Shown here piece after piece: positions 7,695 through 13,039 of a stretch of DNA of 15,883 nt (position 1 is the stretch's first letter; each line of letters starts with the position of its first letter). The translations under genes and the position numbers were made by a program. The notes beneath the pieces are model-generated. The model searched no databases. It was given only the letters and a program-made list of their open reading frames with translations, and was not told the DNA's origin. Source of the stretch: an uncultured Eubacteriales bacterium (lineage in GTDB: Bacteria > Bacillota > Clostridia > Oscillospirales > Acutalibacteraceae); assembly GCA_934486455.1 (NCBI GenBank), contig CAKSPR010000041.1, forward strand, positions 1-15,883. The letters run 5' to 3'.

Positions 7695-7723
7695 TTGAAA
7701 AAGAGAAGAAAGTAATATATAAT
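7695..7723 (+). promoter_or_regulatory. Near-consensus promoter for yajC
   Basis: TTGAAA (7695-7700) and a perfect TATAAT (7718-7723) are 17 bases apart. Transcription would start near 7730, about 43 bases before the yajC ATG. The spacer is purine-rich. This makes yajC and the following membrane gene a unit separable from queA-tgt. Confidence 0.8.
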
Positions 7724-7772
7724 GGACAGGATTTAGTGTTGCATTTAAACACATATTACGGAGGTATATAAA

Positions 7773-8105
7773 ATGGGAACTAACGGAGCCGGCTCAAGCT
7801 GGATAATGATTGTATATCTGGTTGTAATTTTTGCAATCATGTATTTTCTTCTTATCCGCCCCCAGCGCAAAAAGGCCAAGGCGGAGGAGAAAATGCGCAA
7901 CAACATCCAAATCGGCGATGAAATAATCACCATCGGCGGAATTTACGGCCGTATTGTAGCTGTTAAAGAGGATTCCTTTATAATCGAATCCGGCCCCGAT
8001 CACAGCAAATACAGAATGGCCCGCTGGTCGATTCAGACCAATCTCACCGTCCATGCCGACGAAGCCGATACAGCCAAAAAGCCCTCCAAGAAGGAAACAA
8101 AATAA
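7773..8105 (+). CDS. yajC: Preprotein translocase accessory subunit YajC
   Basis: YajC is a small membrane protein of the SecDF-YajC complex that associates with the SecYEG channel. The 110-residue protein has one membrane segment (about 10-28) that ends in LLIRPQRKK, the family signature. A cytoplasmic domain with GDEIITIGGIYGRIVAVKED (49-68) follows, then a Lys-rich tail. A GGAGG lies eight bases before the ATG. The order queA-tgt-yajC is common in bacteria, but secD and secF do not follow here; a TIGR04086-like gene does, as in the Bacillus queA-tgt-yrbF-yrzE region. Its own strong promoter suggests expression independent of the tRNA genes. Confidence 0.93.
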   Translation: MGTNGAGSSWIMIVYLVVIFAIMYFLLIRPQRKKAKAEEKMRNNIQIGDEIITIGGIYGRIVAVKEDSFIIESGPDHSKYRMARWSIQTNLTVHADEADTAKKPSKKETK

Positions 8106-8206
8106 TTTTCTTTGTCAATTCGGGCTTAAAGTGCTTTGAACAAATGTAATATACTTTGACCTTCGCGAATAATCCTTTAACAGGTTATTTTGCGGAGGTT
8201 TTGTTT

Positions 8207-8599
8207 ATGAACGACAGTTTTTCCAAATCACTTCTTAAAGTCTATCTTAAAGGAGCCGCTTTCGGCGGGATAATAATTCTGCTTTTATATACCGCGGCGG
8301 CCGTGTTTCTGACCTTTAAGGATTTAAGCGACCCGGTGCTGAATTTTTTGTCGCTGCTCATATGCGGGGCAGGGGGATTTTGCACGGCCTATAAAATCGG
8401 TAAGGATGTAAAATGCGGAGGACTTAAAATCGGGGCGGTTACCGGCTGCGTTGTTTTTTGCGTCATAACAATAATCGGAATAATGCTCGGAAACAAATTT
8501 TCTCTGCTGACGGTTTTAAGGCTTGCTGTGACTGCGGCCTGCTCAACCGCCGGAGGGGTGGCGGGAGTCAACCGTTCGGGCAAAAGAAAAATGATTTAA
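8207..8599 (+). CDS. TIGR04086/YrzE-like four-helix membrane protein
   Basis: This 130-residue integral membrane protein has four predicted helices (about 14-36, 45-63, 72-95, 98-121) and a short basic tail ending SGKRKMI. Small residues are frequent in the helices (GAGGFCTAY, TAACSTAGGVAG). Its position straight after yajC, its size and its topology match the TIGR04086/YrzE family of Firmicutes, whose function is unknown. The frame is open further upstream to 8156, but the ATG at 8207 has a perfect GGAGG eight bases upstream and begins MNDSFSKSLLKVYLKG, a usual family start, so I chose it. The gap to yajC is about 100 bases without a terminator, so co-transcription is likely. Confidence 0.7.
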   Translation: MNDSFSKSLLKVYLKGAAFGGIIILLLYTAAAVFLTFKDLSDPVLNFLSLLICGAGGFCTAYKIGKDVKCGGLKIGAVTGCVVFCVITIIGIMLGNKFSLLTVLRLAVTAACSTAGGVAGVNRSGKRKMI

Positions 8600-8639
8600 C
8601 CGCCTTTTGAAATTTTAAGTAACGGACGGCAGGGGAGGG

Positions 8640-8680
8640 AAGCCTTAATTTTTACAGACCGTTAAAGTCGGGCTTTTCTT
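8640..8680 (+). terminator. Possible terminator after the TIGR04086-like gene
   Basis: AAGCC (8640-8644) can pair with GGCTT (8671-8675), with TTAA/TTAA as an inner helix, followed by a T-rich tail TTTTCTTATTT. The stem is short and the loop large. A separate pairing, TAACGG (8620-8625) with CCGTTA (8659-8664), interleaves with it. Confidence 0.35.
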
Positions 8681-8733
8681 ATTTCACACCGTAGCCGCGG
8701 AAAAAAGTTTTTTAACTGTATATATAAAAACAA

Positions 8734-8769
8734 AAACGGCAGTTCTTGTGTCAACGGGGACTGCCGTTT
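8734..8769 (-). terminator. Perfect 10-bp hairpin with a minus-strand T-tract
   Basis: AAACGGCAGT (8734-8743) and ACTGCCGTTT (8760-8769) are a perfect inverted repeat around a 16-base loop. Only the minus strand continues into T-rich sequence (TTGTTTTTATATA); the plus strand continues CAATATATG. It therefore looks like a terminator facing left, although no minus-strand gene was found to its right before proC. Confidence 0.5.
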
Positions 8770-8783
8770 CAATATATGTAGCG

Positions 8784-8842
8784 GTTAACATAAAGCTGTT
8801 GACATAATATTTTACGGAGATTACATAATACGGTTTACATAA
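8784..8842 (+). repeat. Four direct repeats of GTTnACATAA
   Basis: The 10-mers are GTTAACATAA (8784), GTTGACATAA (8798), GATTACATAA (8819) and GTTTACATAA (8833). Starts are spaced 14, 21 and 14 bases. All lie on the plus strand, 45-105 bases upstream of the proC -35 box. They could be a regulator-binding array or overlapping promoter-like elements: TTGACA at 8799 is a perfect -35, and CATAAT at 8824 resembles a -10 but at a long 19-base spacing. Confidence 0.6.
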
Positions 8843-8887
8843 ACACGCGCGCAAAGGTTAAATTTTCGTAACAAATTGATTTTGTAC

Positions 8888-8916
8888 TTGATAAATCGCC
8901 GAAAATAAGGTATATT
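8888..8916 (+). promoter_or_regulatory. Promoter for proC (and probably spoIIM-xerD)
   Basis: TTGATA (8888-8893) and TATATT (8911-8916) are separated by 17 bases. Start of transcription is expected near 8923, about 33 bases before the proC ATG. The leader ends in GGAG-CGGTTA-CTCC just before the ATG, so a small 4-bp hairpin could partly mask the ribosome site. Confidence 0.75.
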
Positions 8917-8955
8917 ATACAGAGTTAAATTTACTGGGATCGGAGCGGTTACTCC

Positions 8956-9765
8956 ATGATTATGTCAATTGGATTTATCGGCGCGGGCAATATGGCCTCA
9001 GCCATTATCGAGACCGTTTACAAATCGGGTTACATAAAACCCGACAATATCTATATATATGATGTCGATAAGGAAAAAATCGACCGTTTCGCTAAATGTG
9101 GTATGACTCCCTGCGGCAGTGCCGCGGAGGTTTTTGAAAAGGCCGGATATGTTTTTCTTTGCATCAAGCCTCAGGTGTTTCGGCAAAATTGCGCACAGTA
9201 CAAGGGTCTTGCAGATAATACAGACTGTATAGTTTCTATTATGGCGGGCGTTACGGTTTCCGATATAAAGGAGGCCTTCGGAGATGTCCACACAATTCGT
9301 GTGATGCCCAATACGCCCATGCTTGTGTCCTGCGGAGCGTCGGCTCTTGTTTGTCCCGACGATGTACCCAAGGAGGTTTTCGAGCCGGTTTTTAAAATTT
9401 TTGAGGGCTGCGGAAAGGCGGCGGTGGTTACCGAGGATAAGATCTCGGCCGTTACGGCGCTTAGCGGAAGCGGGCCTGCATATTTCTTTAAATTTGCCCG
9501 TGCCGCACTTGCACAGGCAATCGAGCTGGGTCTTTCGGAGGATGTTGCCGAAACCCTGCTTTTCCAGACCATAAAGGGGAGCGCGGAAATGCTCGAAAAA
9601 TCAGGCCGCTCGGCCGATGAGCTTCTTGAAATGGTCACCTCGCCCAAGGGAACCACCCTTGCGGCCAACGAATCCTTCGACAGGGACGATTATGAGGGCG
9701 CCGTTAAAAGAGCCATGAGGGCCTGCATTGACAGAGCGCAGGAGCTTGCCTCATCGGGTAAATAA
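8956..9765 (+). CDS. proC: Pyrroline-5-carboxylate reductase
   Basis: ProC performs the last step of proline synthesis, reducing 1-pyrroline-5-carboxylate with NAD(P)H in the cytoplasm. The 269-residue protein has the dinucleotide-binding motif GFIGAGNMASAI (6-17), the conserved RVMPNTP (115-121), and the C-terminal signature TALSGSGPAYFF (167-178) that contacts substrate. It also has EMVTSPKGTTLAA (225-237); most relatives have a glycine where this has Lys231, a minor change. The ATG at 8956 is ten bases after GGAG; a second ATG two codons on is less well placed. It heads a same-strand run with spoIIM, xerD and a DUF624 gene, 79 bases before spoIIM with no clear terminator. Confidence 0.95.
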   Translation: MIMSIGFIGAGNMASAIIETVYKSGYIKPDNIYIYDVDKEKIDRFAKCGMTPCGSAAEVFEKAGYVFLCIKPQVFRQNCAQYKGLADNTDCIVSIMAGVTVSDIKEAFGDVHTIRVMPNTPMLVSCGASALVCPDDVPKEVFEPVFKIFEGCGKAAVVTEDKISAVTALSGSGPAYFFKFARAALAQAIELGLSEDVAETLLFQTIKGSAEMLEKSGRSADELLEMVTSPKGTTLAANESFDRDDYEGAVKRAMRACIDRAQELASSGK

Positions 9766-9844
9766 ATCGGCCTTGTCCTGCCGTTATTCATAATCGCATT
9801 TTTTGTCTCATATCTTTTAAGGACAAGATACAGGAGGCAAAAAT

Positions 9845-10474
9845 ATGAAAGGATTTTATAACAGCATCAGATTTAAAAAGGAGACGCTTCGTTTTTTCTA
9901 CCAAAATGCCCGCCTCATATTTATGGCTTTGTTTTTGCTTTTTGGCGTGATTATCGGCGTCATAATGGTAAAAAACAACCTTTTTTCGGGAAGGTACGAG
10001 CCGCAAAGCGTCTTTTCGGATTTTGTATCCACCCGCATGAAAATGAGCGCCTTCGGAGTGTTTTTAAGCTCGCTGTGCTCCAACCTCATTTTTCTTTCGC
10101 TTTCTTACTTTTGCGGAGCGTTCCTTTTCGGAAAACCCCTTTGCTTTTTCGTTCCTTTTTTTAAGGGACTGGGCATCGGGAGCGTTTGCTCGGCGGCATA
10201 TTCGGTGCTCGGGGTAAACGGCGTTGCCTTTTCGGCGCTTGTGATTTTGCCCGGAGGTGTTATATCCTCGCTGACGCTGCTTTTTTCCTGTCTGTCGGCG
10301 TTTGATATTTCCGCAAGGCTCTATAAGGATTTTTTTAAAGGGGAAGGCGATGGCTTTTCCGAGCAGTTTAAAAAATACAGCTTTAAATACATAAAATATA
10401 TTTCAATTATGATTTTATCATCGTTAACGGAGTGTGCGGTTACATCGCTTTTCTTGTCTGCGTTCTCGATGTAA
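9845..10474 (+). CDS. spoIIM: SpoIIM-like stage II sporulation membrane protein
   Basis: SpoIIM is the membrane scaffold that recruits SpoIIP and SpoIID to the septum during engulfment of the forespore. The 209-residue protein is close to the Bacillus length of about 214. It has five predicted membrane segments (about 22-43, 70-95, 99-123, 124-155 and 182-209), a basic cytoplasmic N-terminus and a short loop with KDFFKGEG. The FKGLGIGS stretch before the third helix resembles the family's LKGVVIGF block. The xerD gene that follows 22 bases later is a strong context marker, since spoIIM and xerD are also near neighbours in Bacillus. CAGGAGG lies seven bases before the ATG. Sequence identity to Bacillus SpoIIM is probably low, so the call rests on topology and synteny together. 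Confidence 0.75.
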   Translation: MKGFYNSIRFKKETLRFFYQNARLIFMALFLLFGVIIGVIMVKNNLFSGRYEPQSVFSDFVSTRMKMSAFGVFLSSLCSNLIFLSLSYFCGAFLFGKPLCFFVPFFKGLGIGSVCSAAYSVLGVNGVAFSALVILPGGVISSLTLLFSCLSAFDISARLYKDFFKGEGDGFSEQFKKYSFKYIKYISIMILSSLTECAVTSLFLSAFSM

Positions 10475-10496
10475 TCGAAAAAAAGGGGAGTTTAAA

Positions 10497-11390
10497 ATGG
10501 CCGTTTTAAAAGACAGGTTCGGCGAATATCTCAAAAAGAAGAAAAAGGTGTCGGAAAACACGCTTAATTCATATTTAAGAGACATAGACCAGTTTTTAGA
10601 ATATCTTGACGGTCAGAAAATTCCCGCCGATAAGGCCTCGGGAGAGGTTATCGGGAAATACATATTCACCCTCGAAACAAAGGGGCGTTCAAAGTCCAGC
10701 GTCAACCGCATGCTTTCGACAATACGCTGCTTTTACCGCTTTATGAATTTGGAGGGAGAATGCCTTGTTGTCAATCCCGCGTCGGGAATAAAGTCATCGA
10801 AGCCCGAGCACAAGGCTCCCGAAATACTTTCTCAAAGCGAGATAGAGACACTTATTTCCGCTCCCGATTCTGTCGAGCCCAAGGGCTGCCGCGACCGCGC
10901 CATGCTCGAGCTTTTATATGCCACGGGCATCAGGGTATCCGAGCTTGTGGAATTAAAGGTCGAGGATGTTAATCTGCAGGTCGGTCTTTTGCACTGCAGA
11001 AGCGGCAAAAACGAAAGGGTTATTCCCATATACGACGAGGCCGTTAAGGCGGTCAGGGATTACCTTGACAGGGTCAGGGGAATGATAATCCTCGATTATA
11101 ACGAAACGGTGCTTTTCACCAACATGAACGGCTCGCCCATGACCCGCCAGGGCTTTTGGAAGATAATCAAGACCTACGCCAAACAGACCGGCATTAACAA
11201 GGACATTACCCCCCAGACACTTCGTCATTCCTTTGCCGCGCATCTGCTTGAAAACGGCGCCCGGCTCAGCGACATCAAGGAAATGCTCGGTCATTCGGAT
11301 ATTTCCTCTACCCAGATGTATGCAAGGCTTATAAAGGAAAAATACAAAAACTCTTATTCTCATTTTCATCCCAAGGCTCGCAGAGCATAA
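10497..11390 (+). CDS. xerD: Site-specific tyrosine recombinase XerD
   Basis: XerD works with XerC at dif sites to resolve chromosome dimers. The 297-residue protein has the family length, an N-terminal SAM-like core-binding domain (about 5-90, with SENTLNSYLRDIDQFLEYL) and a C-terminal catalytic domain. Catalytic residues visible are Arg146 (ATGIRVSEL), Lys171 (SGKNERVIPI), Arg243 (TLRHSFAAH), His266 (LGHSDISSTQMY) and the nucleophile Tyr275. The histidine normally two residues before that arginine (HxxR, as in SPHVLR of E. coli) is Gln240 here (TPQTLR). The reading frame is open upstream into spoIIM, but the ATG at 10497 has AGGGGAG six bases before it and gives the standard N-terminus. It lies 22 bases after spoIIM, with the DUF624 gene 15 bases downstream. 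Confidence 0.9.
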   Translation: MAVLKDRFGEYLKKKKKVSENTLNSYLRDIDQFLEYLDGQKIPADKASGEVIGKYIFTLETKGRSKSSVNRMLSTIRCFYRFMNLEGECLVVNPASGIKSSKPEHKAPEILSQSEIETLISAPDSVEPKGCRDRAMLELLYATGIRVSELVELKVEDVNLQVGLLHCRSGKNERVIPIYDEAVKAVRDYLDRVRGMIILDYNETVLFTNMNGSPMTRQGFWKIIKTYAKQTGINKDITPQTLRHSFAAHLLENGARLSDIKEMLGHSDISSTQMYARLIKEKYKNSYSHFHPKARRA

Positions 11391-11405
11391 ACGGAGGACG
11401 GCAAA

Positions 11406-12401
11406 TTGGCAAAATTCAATATTTTCGGCGGCTACTCAAAGCCGGGCAAGGGTGTTTCCAAATCGGATACTTACGAAAAAAGCTCCTTTGCCAAATACTT
11501 TGAGATTTTAGGGAGAAAGTTTTGGGACATCTGCATTTTAAGTCTTATCTTTCTGCTTACAATGACACCCTTTATAGGGCTTTCCTATCTCATTTATACC
11601 CTTATCAGAAATACGGCAATCGCCGCAGATCTCCAGCTTGCGGCGGTGATCGTTCTGTCGCCCTTTATGCTGTCGGGACCCTTCTTGGGCGGAGCGAGCC
11701 GCATTGCAAGGGACTTTGCAAGAGAAGAACCTGTTTTTATCTGGAACGACTTTTTTTCGACCGTTAAAAGAAATATAAAGCAGCCGCTTGTCCTTTCGAT
11801 AATCGGCTATATCTGCCTTGCGGCTCTTTCCTATGCCCTTCCCACATATTACGCCATGAGCGGCGTTTTCAGATATGTGTGTCTGCCGCTTTGCATGCTG
11901 GCCGCCCTTATATATCTCTTTATGCAGTATTATGTTTATACCATGGCGGTTTCCTTTAATCTCAGGATTTTTGAGATAATCAAAAACGGCATTATCTTTT
12001 CCTTTGCGGTGCTTATGCGGAATTTTCTTATAACCCTTGTGCTTGCGCTCATTACGGTTATTACCTTTGCCTTTCTTTACATAGGCCTTTCGGTGTCTTT
12101 TTTCATCGGAATTTTTATAATTCTGTCGGTGTGTTTTGTGACGGGACTTATGTTCTATTCGGTCAATTTCATAACCTTTCCGTCGCTGAAAAAATTTATA
12201 ATCGACCCCTACTACGAAAACAACAGGGACGAGACGGCAGAGGCTCTTTCGGAAAAAGAGGACGGAGAAGCCGAGAAAAAGCCCCTCCCCGAATATGTTT
12301 ATCATAACGGAAGAATGGTGCATCGCTCGGTGCTTGAGGCCGAGACGGTGTTTGACGACGATATAAAAGGGCAGGGCGGACAAAAGAACGACGACAATTA
12401 A
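11406..12401 (+). CDS. DUF624/YesL-like multi-pass membrane protein
   Basis: This 331-residue protein has six predicted membrane helices (about 41-68, 74-98, 128-149, 152-175, 195-222, 225-250). Between helices 2 and 3 lies a cytoplasmic stretch ASRIARDFAREEPVFIWNDF leading into FFSTVKRN, the pattern of the DUF624/YesL family, whose function is unknown. A long acidic hydrophilic tail (about 268-331) contains EYVYHNGRMVHRS. The start is TTG, chosen because a perfect GGAGG sits eight bases upstream and no ATG fits. YesL proteins are often found near carbohydrate uptake genes; here the gene instead lies 15 bases after xerD in a spoIIM-xerD unit. A strong terminator follows 77 bases after its stop. 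Confidence 0.6.
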   Translation: MAKFNIFGGYSKPGKGVSKSDTYEKSSFAKYFEILGRKFWDICILSLIFLLTMTPFIGLSYLIYTLIRNTAIAADLQLAAVIVLSPFMLSGPFLGGASRIARDFAREEPVFIWNDFFSTVKRNIKQPLVLSIIGYICLAALSYALPTYYAMSGVFRYVCLPLCMLAALIYLFMQYYVYTMAVSFNLRIFEIIKNGIIFSFAVLMRNFLITLVLALITVITFAFLYIGLSVSFFIGIFIILSVCFVTGLMFYSVNFITFPSLKKFIIDPYYENNRDETAEALSEKEDGEAEKKPLPEYVYHNGRMVHRSVLEAETVFDDDIKGQGGQKNDDN

Positions 12402-12477
12402 GCTTTTTAACGGCCCGTCCGCAAAAATGGTTTACATTACGCCCGTAACGGCAATCGCCGCTGCGGCTGCGAACGGT

Positions 12478-12516
12478 AAAAGCCGCTTTCGAGGTTATCT
12501 TCGAAAGCGGCTTTTT
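12478..12516. terminator. Strong bidirectional terminator after the DUF624 gene
   Basis: A near-perfect 15-bp stem (AAAAGCCGCTTTCGA at 12478-12492 with its complement at 12501-12515) encloses an 8-base loop and ends in T5. The A-rich 5' flank gives a T-tract on the minus strand too, so it can close both the proC-to-DUF624 unit and the DUF2325 gene converging from the right. Confidence 0.9.
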
Positions 12517-12626
12517 GCTGTAAATGCGCCTGATTATCAGCTGTTTATATTTTTTGCCGATGATAGCTGAAAACAATGTTAACAGGCTGCTTCAGGCGGA
12601 TTTTTTGTGTGTTACGGCCAAGCTTT

Positions 12627-12908
12627 TCAGCTCACGGCATGCTTTTCAAGTATGCTTTTTAAAGCGGCAATGGAGCTTGTGTGGCATCGCTCGATAGACA
12701 TGCCTTCGTTTTTACTTCCGCTGAGCACCGATCTGAGCATTTTGTGGGACATGGTGCTTGTGAAAAGAACCAGCAGGTCGGGACTGCCTATGTCCTTCAT
12801 TCCGGCCTTCATTTTGGTATACACCTTAGCCTTGCAGGAATAGGATTTGCAAAGGTCGATATACCTTCTTTCCATACACTCGTTTCCGCCGATTATTACT
12901 ACGCTCAT
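12627..12908 (-). CDS. DUF2325 family small protein
   Basis: This 93-residue protein begins MSVVIIGGNECMERRYIDLC and continues with KSYSCKAKVYTK, GSPDLLVLFTSTMSHKM (41-57) and SIERCHTSSIAALKSIL (71-87). These blocks match the DUF2325 family: the VxIxGGNxCMERRY opening, SHKM and the His-Thr-Ser-Ser block. The fold predicted for that family is a small alpha/beta domain; no biochemical function is established. No membrane segment or signal peptide is seen, and cysteines at 11, 20, 25 and 75 are notable. AGGAGG lies six bases before the ATG. It is on its own, between the plus-strand unit on the left and the ABC exporter genes transcribed toward it on the right. Confidence 0.85.
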   Translation of the reverse strand: MSVVIIGGNECMERRYIDLCKSYSCKAKVYTKMKAGMKDIGSPDLLVLFTSTMSHKMLRSVLSGSKNEGMSIERCHTSSIAALKSILEKHAVS

Positions 12909-12938
12909 TTTATCCTCCTTTATATTGAATTTTTGCTG

Positions 12939-12960
12939 CGGCGGTTTTTTTCTCCCGCCG
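12939..12960 (-). promoter_or_regulatory. GC-rich hairpin in the DUF2325 leader
   Basis: CGGCGG and CCGCCG form a perfect 6-bp stem with a 10-base A-rich loop on the minus strand, about 31 bases upstream of the DUF2325 start. No T-tract follows on that strand. It might act on mRNA stability or be the remnant of a terminator of the ABC genes; function unknown. Confidence 0.35.
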
Positions 12961-13039
12961 ATTGTTTATAAATTTATTTTACCTGTCGCCGATAAATGCC
13001 GTTAAAAACATCTGTCGGGGGCGGTCTTTGCTTTGCCTG

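Noticed and set aside
8784..8842. CRISPR array
   Set aside because: Repeat units are only 10 bases, degenerate, and 14-21 bases apart; no cas genes nearby.
10434..10496. N-terminal extension of XerD
   Set aside because: It overlaps the spoIIM 3' end in another frame; the ATG at 10497 has AGGGGAG and gives the normal XerD length.
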